DNA of 64,000 nucleotides from Escallonia rubra (GCA_033065855.1 JAVXUO010002653.1:62001-126000); one strand, 5' to 3'. Shown: positions 1 to 9,849, counted from the stretch's first letter. Notes: generated from the letters alone by a model not told the origin. A program made the numbers and translations.

Positions 1-913
1 TGTTGATGTTATTTTTGTTATGTTGGATAGACTAGTCAACAGTTACTACAAGTTGCTCTACAATCTTTAACTTTTAGAAAAAATGAGCACAACAACGTTA
101 TGATGCTTACAAGTGTCAAAGCACATATGAATTTTGATTAAGTAATAAAGAGTTCCCAAGAAGCTCGTACAAGCATTTCGAAGCAAAGTTTGCTCCGACA
201 AAGCAATTTTTATTTTGGCACTGGGACTAGTATATTGGTACAAACGGTTTTGAACGAAGAAATATGAACTCCGATTTAAATGAACTCGTATGTGAGGTCC
301 TGGTCCCACTTAAATGAAAGTGCAACGCCTTTAGTTACTAGCCTACTAGTTAAGTTTCACATCAACGAAGAACCCTAATTTTCGAGCTTTCGTATCAACA
401 TTCGGTCTGACTAAACAATGTTTTTGGTATAACATCAAATTCAAGCAAAGGCCAATAATATTATATAACAATACTCAGTTCAATTTTGATAAACCAATAG
501 TTGTAGGTTACTAAATGAGTACACTTCATTAACTCTCTTACATCCGAAGGAATAGTATTAGAAAAATGGTTACTTGCAATAAATCGTATGATAGTATGGT
601 GTTTCCATGTACTTTGGGAGTTGATATTCCAGCTAACAATTGTACGCATAATATAAGTGAAAACGAATATTTAGCTACGATATAACATAATTGGACTACT
701 AGTGCATCAAATTGCAAATTATAAGTAAATGGGTGTTGAAGTATGATGGAAAGCTCGAAAAGAAAATGTATAAACTAGGAAAGGCTCGGAACGAATGAAA
801 GAGATATATATTCAGATTAAGACGAAACATATAATTGGACTACTAGTGCATCAAGTTGCAAAATAAGTAGAAGAAAAGTCGAAAAGAAAATGCATAAAGC
901 AGGAAAGGCTTAC
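1..913. other. Intron 3 of the CBP60-like gene, or its broken end
   Basis: No exon is recognisable here on either strand. The CBP60-like exon 3 ends at a GTAAGC donor whose first base is 913 on the minus strand, so this stretch is the beginning of its next intron, or sequence joined there by a rearrangement. It contains an imperfect direct duplication: a block at about 685-791 recurs at about 829-913. The spacing is 144 bp at one shared string and 124 bp at another, so one copy has a roughly 20-bp indel. The second copy abuts the splice donor. Confidence 0.5.
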
Positions 914-2009
914 GTTCTCCGCGGTGGTCCTTCACGACGAATGCTTTTGTCATGGCTTCTTTTATTTTCACACCTTGGCGTGCCCCTTGAACCACTCTTG
1001 CACCAAGCCTAAATTTTCTGCTTCGGATCCAGCTTGAATTGTCTGTAAATTCAATGTCTCCAATGGGAGAAAATCCATCTCTCATGGTCAAATTCAACTC
1101 TCCTGCAAGCAGAGGCCTTCTGCCAGTCCTCTCCTTCACAATATTTTTACCAAATTCATCACTAGTCCATGTCTCGCAATCTCCCCGGGGGAAATCCCCG
1201 TCTAGAACCACGATCTCTACTTTGAGCGGATACGGAAGAGTTGTCGGGACGTTTTGATCACCTCTTGTATCAACAACAATTACTTGAAGAGGGTTGCTTT
1301 CAACGTCTATTATCTTGCTTCCGGTGAATAGTGGGAGTGAAAGATCCTTAGAAAACATGAGCATTAGGCTTGTTGGTTCAAGCGCTTGGATTCGCAATGA
1401 AGCCGACCTAGTTAAAGATGATGTACGTCTCTTAAGTCCACGTTCCACCTCGTTATTGACCTAAAAACGAAAAGCAAGGAGAATATATTAACCAACATGC
1501 TACATAGTACGTGTAAGAGTCACATATTTGTTTTAGGTTTTACTGTTTATGGTTTGAAAGGGGGATGCTACTTTCAGCCAACAGGAATTAGCAGTCTAAT
1601 TATGCAGCAATTAAATCTATATTGCTTGTGACAAGCACGACTTGTAAAACGTTCAAGTAAGAATTATGATGTATGGGTATGCTAACAGTTCACAGTCATA
1701 CCACTCTCCGAAGCATTGGCTCCAACGCTGAGCAGAAATTTTGCAAGAAATTCCCCATAACTACTTCGCTGATGACGCTGGAATCAAACAAACGAAAGAA
1801 GAGTCAAAACAAAGGCACGTAGTAGTAGCTTCGAAACCAAATTAAACATAAGATCATGCTTTATACTAGAGATCTAACAGATATAGATGCAAACAGCTAG
1901 GTTGAGTTTCTAAGACGTACGAAGCTAGTGTAGGTCTAGTTCTTCTTCGTTTTTCGTTTTCTTGATCTTGGTCTGAACCAGATTCATGAAAAGACCGTTT
2001 AGCTGTCAT
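914..2009 (-). CDS. CBP60: CBP60-type calmodulin-binding transcription factor, first three exons
   Basis: Three exons on the minus strand join into 237 intact codons: exon 1 at 2009-1921, exon 2 at 1777-1702, exon 3 at 1460-914. Introns start GTACGT, GTATGA and GTAAGC and end in AG, and codon phases agree (the Ser codon at the first junction is split TC/C). The N-terminus MTAKRSFHESGSDQDQ, then LASVISEVV and ALEPMLRRVV, and the exon 3 motifs FTGSKI, VEIVVLDGDFP, GDIEFTDNSSWIRSRKFRLG and AFVVKDHRGE, are hallmarks of plant CBP60 proteins. Family members bind DNA through this central conserved region and calmodulin elsewhere, and act in the nucleus in salicylate and immune transcription. The start fits CBP60A-D types better than SARD1/CBP60g (inference). 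The rest of the central domain and the C-terminus are not in the window, so the gene either continues to the left or is truncated. Confidence 0.9.
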
Positions 2010-2052
2010 TTTGTAGCAAGAGGTTCAACAAATTCGTTGATCAACTAATTAG

Positions 2053-2069
2053 CAGGTCACTGCACAGAC

Positions 2070-2110
<41 letters not shown>
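2053..2110. repeat. GA/CT microsatellite in the CBP60-like 5' leader
   Basis: A GA run sits at about 2071-2107, preceded by CAGA units. Read on the gene's minus strand it is a CT-rich tract just upstream of the start codon at 2009, where many plant genes have pyrimidine-rich leaders. An AC/CCCAC tract at about 2318-2352 lies farther upstream. Confidence 0.85.
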
Positions 2111-2201
2111 GGAGGAGGCTAGAACAATATCTATGGATTATTAGAGCTCTGAGTCTCCCTCTTATCTTAAAGAGGAAATGGGAGTACAAAATACGGTGCA
2201 G

Positions 2202-2308
2202 TTTATAAAGAACCATATAGAAGAAGGTTCTCGGAATGATGGGGGAAATAGCTGGGAAGCATAGTACGAAATGAGCTAAGTTGCAGTGATGTAACGACTT
2301 TGACGTCA
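2202..2308 (-). promoter_or_regulatory. CBP60-like core promoter: TATA box and TGACGTCA palindrome
   Basis: On the minus strand TATAAA lies at 2207-2202, about 195 bp upstream of the ATG. That leaves room for a CT-rich leader of about 160 bp. At 2301-2308, some 95 bp farther upstream, is a perfect TGACGTCA palindrome, the optimal binding core for TGA/CREB-type bZIP factors, directly followed by a second GTCAAC-like core. The motifs are seen in the sequence. That TGA factors act here is inference from known control of CBP60-family genes by TGA and WRKY factors. Confidence 0.55.
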
Positions 2309-2589
2309 ACCCCTCCTCACACCCACACCCACCCACACACACACACACACACGCTGGACTTCTGAATACGATTATCTCCAAGTATTAAGTATTTAGTTTA
2401 TCCAACTTTCCAAATACGTCAGTTAAGAAATACAACCTGCCCAGTATTTCAGAGTTAAGAAGCTGACTTTTTCCTCCTACAAGCCTACGTGCCATGTAGC
2501 AGACGAGCAAATTAAGTTATACTGTTCATAGGCCTTCAACTTCTCATCACAGCAGACTAAGAATACAAATTTTCCAACTTGCCCGATGC

Positions 2590-2640
2590 ATGTGGGGGTC
2601 AGCAGTCAATGATCTAAAGTCTTCCTGTGGGTCAACAGCC
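2590..2640 (-). promoter_or_regulatory. Block with W-box cores upstream of the CBP60-like gene
   Basis: Two TTGAC cores occur on the minus strand (TTGACT at 2609-2604, TTGACC at 2635-2630). They flank a string beginning TCAATGATC that is identical over 20 bp to a block at 51436-51455 upstream of the NLR gene. TTGAC(C/T) is the WRKY recognition core. The block lies about 600 bp upstream of the CBP60-like ATG. Confidence 0.45.
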
Positions 2641-3143
2641 AATGCTAGTTGTTCAAGCTCGACAAGAAGTTAAATTTTGTGCTTTATGCTATTTATGTGC
2701 ATAGTTTGAGAGCGCGTGAAACTTATTAAATAAAAAGTTAACTACCAAATAAATGTAGTTGCTATTTTTTTAAGAACTATGGCCGGACCAAACAATTGAT
2801 GGGTTCTTAACATTGTTTATCAAGACGATTACTTAATTAATATTGAGTCATTATCGTGAGAGCGTGACGCTTCAATGGCAGCTCCTACGATGTAGAGAAA
2901 CTCTGTGGCAGAAATAATTAATTTATAGCGTCACTCCCAGTCGCGTGAACTGTTTGCCAAAAGCTTCCTGCAGATCCATGGCCAATGGATCTCTGTTATT
3001 GGGGGGGGGGGGGGGGGGGGGGGCGGTGGCGTACATAGAGTTGCCATGATGGTGGTCGCAACTTACAAGTTCGTGGCGATAGGAGGCGCGCTGTGTTGTG
3101 GTGGGCAGTGTCTTGTGGACTGGTAGCAGTGGTGTGGGTTTCC
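2641..3143. other. Intergenic DNA with a poly-G tract
   Basis: AT-rich sequence with no supported gene. A run of about 22 G occupies roughly 3001-3022. Short reading frames here run through the G tract or low-complexity DNA and resemble no protein. Confidence 0.6.
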
Positions 3144-3363
3144 TTGTATTTTAGTACAACAAAGTGACATAATTTTTGAGCCTCTTCTCTTGCTTTGGCT
3201 CCACACAATCCAAGTTTTGAGCCTTTGGCTCCAAGATTTCACTCCTTCATTCCCTGTATATATGTGTCTCGGCCAACACTTTAAAACACACACCATTCAC
3301 TTATTTTCTACACACATCCGAGACACACACTCCCATTTATTCACTCCAAAACTCTACTACAAA
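3144..3363 (+). repeat. Copia 5' LTR, first part
   Basis: From about 3181 the sequence matches the 3' LTR from about 16374 on (CTTGCTTTGGCTCC, ATATATGTGTCTCGG and so on). It stops at 3361-3363 (AAA), the 3-bp target duplication of the CACTA insertion. A TATATAT stretch at about 3259 is a plausible LTR TATA box. Confidence 0.8.
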
Positions 3364-3379
3364 CACTACAAGAAAACAG

Positions 3380-3745
3380 GGTTTTAGCGACGGGGAAATC
3401 CGTCGCTAAAAGCCAAAAATCCGTCGCTAAAAGAATTAGCGACGGATTCACCGTCGCTAAATATCCCTCGTATAAAAGCCCGTCACTAATAGTTTAGCGA
3501 CAGAATTTTTAAATCCGTCGCTAAATATGTCATTTTTATCGACGGATTTATTTTTCATTAGCGACGGATATTCCGTCGCAAATTATATTTTTAGAATTTA
3601 AAATTTTTTTTTTGTCAAATTAGCGACATATTTGATATTCGCGACGGGATATTCTGTCGCTAAAAAATTTATTTAGCGACGGAATATTCCGTCGCGAAAT
3701 AACTGATTGTAGGAATACTTTAGCGACGAAATTAATCCGTCGCCA
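3380..3745. repeat. CACTA left subterminal repeat array
   Basis: Direct and inverted copies of a 12-14 bp motif (TTAGCGACGGA and TCCGTCGCTAA) follow one another every 20-50 bp, often as head-to-head pairs that could form hairpins. En/Spm subterminal repeats bind the element's own TNPA protein. The array at 11077-11375 is the matching right-hand one. Confidence 0.9.
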
Positions 3746-4006
3746 AAAGTCAATTTTTTTTTTGAATTTTTTTGAATTTTTCAATTACCCAGACCTGTAA
3801 TACAATTTTCAATTCTCAACAACAACGCACAATAATCAATACAGAAAGAAATATATATAATCAATTATAAAAAATATTTATTATAAAAAAAACTCATACA
3901 TGTACAAGCCGGGAACCGGATATAGCCGGTTAGGAGAGAGGATAAGAGTACAAGCCGGGCGCGGGGGGCAGGGGGGGAGCTAGGAACGGGTACGGGAAGG
4001 GGCTCA

Positions 4007-5665
4007 TCAGGGGTTCCCGAGTCCCGGATCTGGATCCTGCTGATCCGGGGCCGGGGCGGCCGGTCCAGCAGTGCCCTGCTCCCTGATCATCCTCAACAGC
4101 ACCGTAACAATGCGCGTGATCTCCTCCTCGTCCAACTGATGTCGAGGAACAGGTGTCTGTGGAGGGGCAGCAGGGGGTGAGGACGCTCCTATCACGGCAC
4201 GAGCAGTCGTGCTAGGCAGGCCGCGTATGCGGCCTTTCGGCCGATTCACGACCTCCGGCGTATCCAGCCATCGCTTCAACCCCCCAGTACTCGCAGCCGT
4301 ACTAGTGGACGCTGATGGCTGTCCGGACTGCTGCTCGGACCCCCTTAGCTGTTCATACGAGGCCTGCAAAAATAGTGGTTTAACGATATGTTAGGGCATT
4401 AATTAACGAAACAGACATTGAGGATAGAAAGAAAAAACATTAACTTAAATAAATTGACTCACATCGATCCGCCGGGCAATATCTGAAATATAGTCGCCCG
4501 CCCGGTGCGTCTCGTCCTTGTCCTTCTTCCGCACGTGCGTCTGAGTATAGGTCAGAGCTATGACCTCATCCTCCTCCAGATCCGGGTGCTCGACCGCGTT
4601 CATGTGTCGGACGATGTCGTGTGGCACCGACCCCCCCCCCCCGTGTGCGTCGGATCTCTGTTCTGTCTGTTCTCAGCCCCGCTCTTACTCTTGGCGTCCC
4701 AACCTGGATCCGCAGCCCACCGATCTATCATCTCCCCCCATACACGGTGAGATATCCAATGTGGGGGATATCTCGTCATGTCCGTCATCGGGGCACCCGC
4801 GGGCAGCGCCTTCTTCGCCCGGTCCCGTGCATCGTGGAGCCATCGGCGGTAATTCTTGCCGATGTAGGCAAAGAAAGCCTGCTGCCCCAGTACCTGCTGC
4901 TGAGGCGTGTCAAACGTGAACCCCTCCTGTAAGGCATTCAATAACACAAATTAACAACATAAAACAAACTGTAATTTAACATTTACTAACGCTGAAAAAA
5001 ATACTTCACCGTACCAGCCACTCCTCCCATAGGGCCTCCCTCGCAGCGGCATCCCAGTCCTTCCAGTACAGGCGTGGCTCGAAGAATCGGCCCTTCACAA
5101 GAACGCCGATCTTCGTCCTCGCCATATTCTCCAGGATCCTGCCAAAGAAGTAATTAAATTAATTAATACAGTTCAAATATAAATTAACACCCAAATATTT
5201 TAAACATAAGGCATGAGGTGATATTTTTAGTACTTACAGGCCCTCCTGCGTGAGCGTAACTCTCTGTTTACGCTGGGGGTCGATGCGTACCCCGCGTGTC
5301 GGACCACGGCCTCGTCGAGATCCTACAAAACACAGACATTAATACAGTTCAAATATAAGGCTAGCGAAAATGTACGAAACACCGTTATCAACTATACCTG
5401 AGGTAGAACCCACGGAAGATGGAGAATGCACGCGCGTGTGGGATGAATCTGCGTCGGGCTGGGGCGACGGGTGGGGCGACGGCGACGTCTGGGCCTGGGG
5501 CGACAGTGACGGCGACGGCTTGGGTTGGGCCCCCAATGGCTGTCCGCGATCACTCTATGCCTCGTCATCAGTAGGCAATGACGAGGTGGGACTAACCGGG
5601 GAGGAAGCAGCTCGGCGTCCAGCCCGGCCACGAATAGCCCGTATCCTATCCATATCTGACTTCAT
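4007..5665 (-). pseudogene. TNPA-like CACTA gene (Transposase_24 type), five exons, broken
   Basis: On the minus strand five exons can be read: 5665-5399 (starts MKSDMDRIRAIRGRAGRR, then proline/serine-rich), 5322-5238 (RRGRGPTRGVRIDPQRK), 5138 to about 5010, 4926-4463 and 4363-4007, with consensus splice sites. Exon 4 holds the plant En/Spm Transposase_24 pattern (AYIGKNYRRWLHDARDRAKKAL, then THTGGG, then ALTYTQTHVRKKD). The last exon is a proline-rich tail ending PDPGLGNP. This family binds the element's subterminal repeats. Two lesions: an in-frame TAG at 5557-5555 in exon 1, and a frame change at a run of 12 C (4631-4642) in exon 4, a likely slippage site. It lies 170 bp downstream of the DUF4216 gene on the same strand. 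Confidence 0.75.
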
Positions 5666-5733
5666 ATAGATTATATACAAAGACATTAACACGTGAAAAA
5701 CAATAATTTAGGCATAAATCATCATCGGCACTA

Positions 5734-5753
5734 TATATATATATATATATATG
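5734..5753. repeat. AT microsatellite between the two CACTA genes
   Basis: A short TA dinucleotide run in the spacer between the TNPA-like gene start and the DUF4216 stop codon. Confidence 0.8.
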
Positions 5754-5835
5754 AACGGATGTGCAAAAACACATCAATAAACACCAAGTTCTAAAATGTT
5801 ACTACATTTTTCCCGTGATGTTACAACATTACAAG

Positions 5836-6768
5836 TCAATCATTTTCAGTTTGCGAATCATCTTCATCACTTTCCTCGTCGCCCTCTTCTTCGTGGGACT
5901 CGTCGTCCTCTTCATCTTCTAATTCATCCTCTTCATCAGTAGACTCGGTCACATCATCTCCAACACTTTCAACATCTTCCGCGTCATCATCTACGACTTC
6001 TTCTCCCACAAGAAGTGTTGTTGGAAGAGGAAGATCGTCCTCCTCGTTGTTGACCTCAACAGGGAACAAGACACGTGGTTGGTCGGCTTGAAAGGAGTCT
6101 AGCTCACTGTCATATGTCACGGGCAATTTCTTGGACTTGATAGTTGTATACCAATGAGATTTGGGATTGGCGACGTCCGCGTAAAAGACTTGTACAGCTT
6201 GACTAGCAAACACAAAGGGCTCGTCTGATGCAAGTCTTGACTTGACATTGACATCTACAATCCCTTGAGAGCTAACACGGATTCCTCTACTGCATGTGAC
6301 ATCGAACCACGTACACTTGAACATTACCAGGCGGTTTTGGGAACCCAGATATGTTAGCTCAACAATCTCATCTAGCTCTCCGTAAAAATCCATGCAATTC
6401 TCGGCATAACAGTCGCCGTTGACCAAGACTCCACTGTTTTGGGTTTGTTTTGTTCGGTCATCATCTTTTACGTTAAACCTAAACCCGTTGATGATATAGC
6501 CTCCGTAACAGGATGTTTGTTTGTTAGGGCCTTCGGCTAGTAATTTCAAGCAGGAGGCCACTGGTCTATCCATTGACTGAACCTATTGTAGATGACGGTA
6601 AAAATTAAGGATAAATCAGTATACTAATTGGCCACAGAACTGTATATAACACATAATATAATTTCGTTAAATAATCTTACACGGATTTTGAACCACTGTA
6701 CAAATTGTGATTTCCGATGAGATTCAAGTCCAGCGGGATCAGTGATTAAAGATTCCGCATCGAACTCA
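5836..6768 (-). pseudogene. TNPD-type C-terminal remnant (DUF4216 and acidic tail)
   Basis: Two exons on the minus strand: 6768-6681 (EFDAESLITDP, HRKSQFVQWFKIR, donor GTAAGA) and 6582-5836 after a TAG acceptor. The long exon encodes the DUF4216 pattern seen at the C-terminus of CACTA TNPD transposases: NGFRFNVKDDD, NSGVLVNGDCY, DFYGELDEIVELTY, VMFKCTWFDV, EPFVFASQAVQVFYADV. It ends in an acidic Glu/Asp/Ser tail of about 60 residues and QTEND. No N-terminal or catalytic Transposase_21 domain lies upstream; coding similarity stops near the perfect inverted repeat at 6861-6902. The element therefore kept the tail of its transposase gene and lost the enzyme. Confidence 0.8.
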
Positions 6769-6860
6769 CTGCAAACCAATATGCATTTAACTCGCTTAAC
6801 ACACACTTTCAATTATGTACAACAATGTAAGTGAATTAAGACTTTAACTTACTCAACGAA

Positions 6861-6902
6861 TGCCTTCTTTGAGTTCTATATTAATAGAACTCAAAGAAGG
6901 CA
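6861..6902. repeat. Perfect 19-bp inverted repeat with 4-bp loop
   Basis: TGCCTTCTTTGAGTTCTAT at 6861-6879 is exactly inverted at 6884-6902, separated by ATTA. It sits exactly where TNPD coding similarity ends and satellite sequence begins. That placement suggests a fold-back repair junction at the internal deletion breakpoint (inference). Confidence 0.85.
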
Positions 6903-6939
6903 GGGTTTGTAAACAACGAGTAATTGAACCATCTCTGGG

Positions 6940-7660
6940 CAACATGGAGTAATTATGGGATGTACAAGGGCTAATTAGGGCTAACTGGGTTATTAGGGTT
7001 AATTACGATTATTAATTATAGCTGATTAGGGTTGATTAGGACTAATTAGGGTTATTTAGTCCTAATTAGGGTTTAATTGTGCCGAGTAGTGATGATTAGT
7101 CCTAATTAGGGCTAATCGGGCTTAATTGGGTTATGTTAGGGCTAATTAATGTTAATGAGGGATAGTTTCGGATAATTATAGCTGACTAGGGTTGATTAGG
7201 ACTAATTAGAGTTATGTAGTCCTAATTAGGGTTTAATTGTGCCGAGTAGTGCTGATTAGTCCTAATTAGGGCTAATTAGGCTTAATTGGGTTATATTAGG
7301 GCTAATTAATGTTAATGAGGGCTAGTTTCGGATAATTATAGCTAATTAGGGTTGATTAGGACTAATTAGGGTTATTTAGTCCTAATTAGGGTTTTGATGG
7401 TGCCGAGTAGTGTTGATTAGTCCTAACTAGCGCTAATTAGGCGTAATTGGGTTATGTTAGTGCAAATTATGACTAATTAGGCTAACTACAATCAATATGC
7501 GCATAATTGGGTTCATTTGGGCTAATTTGGGGTAATTACAGCTAATTTGAATTTCATCAGGTTCTTAGGGTTAATTAAAACTAATTAGGCTCGTTAGAGC
7601 TAATTAGGGTTAATTGATTTACTAAAATATTATTAATCAGGACTAATTAGGGCTAATTAT
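6940..7660. repeat. Satellite A: 160-bp higher-order repeat of a 10-bp unit
   Basis: A decamer close to CTAATTAGGG is iterated throughout. At larger scale the sequence repeats with a period of exactly 160 bp (copies start at 7021, 7181 and 7341), each containing TTTAATTGTGCCGAGTAG and GTTTCGGATAATTATA. The flanks hold degenerate decamers. It occupies part of the space where the transposase core should be. Confidence 0.9.
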
Positions 7661-7663
7661 AGC

Positions 7664-8170
7664 CAGCGCTGGAGCCACGATTAGATTCCAAGGGGTGCAT
7701 GCTAAAAATGTCGCATTAACCTAACTAACCTAAATTTAATGCACATTCAACAACCTCAATTCCGACACCTCATATAGGGTGTCGATATGGTGTCCGATAC
7801 GTGTCTGACACCTCCGGACACGTGTCCGACACATACCGACACGTGTCCGACACATACCGACACGTGTCCGACGCCTTTGGACACGTGTCCGACGCCTCCG
7901 GACACGTGTCCGACGCCCACCGACACGCACCTCTAGACACATCGGCATACGTTAATTTGTTTTTTAAATGTCGGACACCGTCGATCAGACGTGGTGTCCC
8001 TATATGCGCTAACTAACAGGTATCTCAATCCAATTGGGTCCCATCCTCCGTCAACAATCTCACTTCTCAATTCTCAAATGCTCAATGCAATAAAAATTAA
8101 CAAAAATCACACATTCAATCCAATTGGGTCCCATCCTCCGTCAATAATCTCAATATCTCAAATACTCAAT
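7664..8170. mobile_element. hAT-like fragment inside the CACTA element
   Basis: CAGCGCTGGAGCCA at 7664-7677 resembles the hAT-like terminus CAGGGGCGGAGCCA at 33210, and both are followed by a similar GTGCTAAAAAT stretch. Farther in, two copies of TCCAATTGGGTCCCATCCTC (about 8029 and 8119) match the same string at about 34947 in that element. No right terminus or target duplication was recognised, so this is a partial or decayed relative. Confidence 0.45.
7787..7935. repeat. 21-bp palindromic minisatellite built on GACACGTGTC
   Basis: About six 21-bp units each carry GACACGTGTC, a perfect palindrome with a central CACGTG (G-box core), followed by a variable CGACNCNNNNC spacer. Spacers differ between units while the palindrome is kept. 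Every unit is a potential bHLH/bZIP site or hairpin. No evidence shows which, if either, matters. Confidence 0.85.
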
Positions 8171-8379
8171 GCACAATTAACAATCTAAAATCATCAATTA
8201 ACAACCTAAAATCATCAATTAATAATCGTAATTACTTCAAATGCACAGCTAATAACCTAAAATCATCGATCAATAATCACAATTCTAAAACGCACAATTA
8301 ACAACCTAAAATTATCAAACAAATGATCAATGTTCAAATGGGAAAAAATGTTCAAAATTCACATATCCGATGCGCTTGA

Positions 8380-9595
8380 ATTATTTCAATTTAGGGTTCG
8401 ATTGTATTAGGGCATTCAATTTAGGGTTCAATTAGTTTCATTTAGGGTTCGGTTTGATTAGGGCATTCAATTTAGGGTTCAATTTAGAGTTCAATTACTT
8501 CAATTTAGGTTCAATTAGGGGGTTCTATTGATTCAATTTAGGGTTCAGTTGATTTGAGGCATTAAATTTAGGGTTCAATTAGTTCAATTTAGGGTTCGGT
8601 TGGATTAGGGCATTCAATTTGGGGTTCAATTAGGGTTCGGTTAGATTGGGGCAATCAATTTAGGGTTTAATTAGGGGTTCAATTAGTTTAATTTAGGATT
8701 CGATTCAATTAGGGCATTCAATTTAGGGTTTAATTACTTCAATTTAGGGTTCAATTAGGAGGTTCTATTGATTCAATTTAGGGTTCGGTTGATTTGAGGC
8801 ATTCAATTTAGGGTTCAATTAGTTCAATTTAGGGTTCGGTTGGATTAGGACATTCAATTTAGGATTCAATTAGGGTTCGGTTAGATTGGGGCAATCAATT
8901 TAGGGTTTAAGTAGGGGTTCAATTAGTTTAATTTAGGGTTCGATTCAATTAGGGCATTCAATTTAGGGTTCAATTACTTCAATTTAGGGTTCAATTAGGG
9001 GGTTCTATTGATTCAATTTAGGGTTCGGTTGATTTGAGGCATTCATTTTAGGGTTCAATTAGGGTTCGGTTAGATTGGGGCAATCAATTTAGGGTTTAAT
9101 TAGGGGTTCAATTAGTTTAATTTAGGGTTCGATTCAATTAGGGCATTCAATTTAGGGTTCAATTACTTCAATTTAGGGTTCAATTAGGGGGTTCTATTGA
9201 TTCAATTTAGGGTTCGGTTGATTTGAGGCATTCAATTTAGGGTTCAATTAGGGTTCGGTTAGATTGGGGCAATCAATTTAGGGTTTAATTAGGGGTTCAA
9301 TTAGTTTAATTTAGGGTTCGATTCAATTAGGGCATTCAATTTAGGATTCAATTACTTCAATTTAGGGTTCAATTAGGGGGCTCTATTGATTCAATTTAGG
9401 GTTCGGTTGATTTGAGGCATTCAATTTAGGGTTCAATTAGTTCAATTTAGGGTTCGGTTGGATTAGGGCATTCAATTTAGGGTTCAATTAGGGTTCGGTT
9501 AGATTGGGGCAATCAATTTAGGGTTTAATTAGGGGTTCAATTAGTTTAATTTAGGGTTCGATTCAATTGGGGTTTAGGGTTTAGGGTTTTGGGTT
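8380..9595. repeat. Satellite B: TTTAGGG-containing higher-order repeat
   Basis: Dense iterations of TTCAATTTAGGGTTC-like units form a larger repeat marked by a TTCTATTGATTCAATTTAGG segment at 8523, 8763, 9003, 9192 and 9382. Periods are 240, 240, 189 and 190 bp, so the last units share a deletion of about 50 bp. TTTAGGG equals the plant telomere heptamer; two uninterrupted copies occur only at about 9571-9587. The array lies between the coding remnants and the CACTA right end. Confidence 0.9.
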
Positions 9596-9846
9596 TGCGT
9601 CATCTTAATTTTAATGTCCCTTGCCCAGTTCCGTCCCGTCCCATCCCATCTAGATCCAACGCCACTTAACCCGATCTTGTCTGTGGCTTCCTGCCACCAA
9701 AGAAATCGCATAAGCAATATTTTCGGATCAACAGCAACATCCATTGCTCTCGCCGTTTCAATATTGAAAGCGCGGAGAGCAAATCCAGCCCTCCTCATGT
9801 TTGTAGGAAGTTCAAGAAGGCAAAGGTAGTGATGATAGTCGTAATT
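9574..9846 (-). pseudogene. Captured exon of an NDUFAF6-like (squalene/phytoene synthase fold) gene
   Basis: On the minus strand, codons 9846-9673 read NYDYHHYLCLLELP, then MRRAGFALRAFNIETARAMD, then DPKI and FLWWQEATDKI. This is the conserved start of the plant mitochondrial complex I assembly factor 6 family, a terpenoid-synthase-fold protein. Fifty-eight codons are uninterrupted. Frame continues to 9574 as non-homologous sequence. No other exon of that gene is nearby. The piece lies inside the CACTA borders in the same orientation as the element's genes, so it is best explained as a transduplicated host exon. Family identity rests on recalled motifs. Confidence 0.75.
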
Positions 9847-9849
9847 TCA

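Noticed and set aside
2049..2381. 110-codon minus-strand frame ending in Leu-Ser repeats
   Set aside because: It translates the CT microsatellite and promoter of the CBP60-like gene. No protein similarity.
3094..3143. Alternative 5' LTR start at TGTTGTGG (3094)
   Set aside because: TGTTG matches the LTR start, but the following 50 bp do not align with the 3' LTR and no target duplication supports it. About 3144 is a better, still approximate, start.
9565..9595. Telomere repeat array (TTTAGGG)
   Set aside because: Only two uninterrupted heptamers occur. The rest is a longer satellite that happens to contain TTTAGGG, and it lies inside a transposon.
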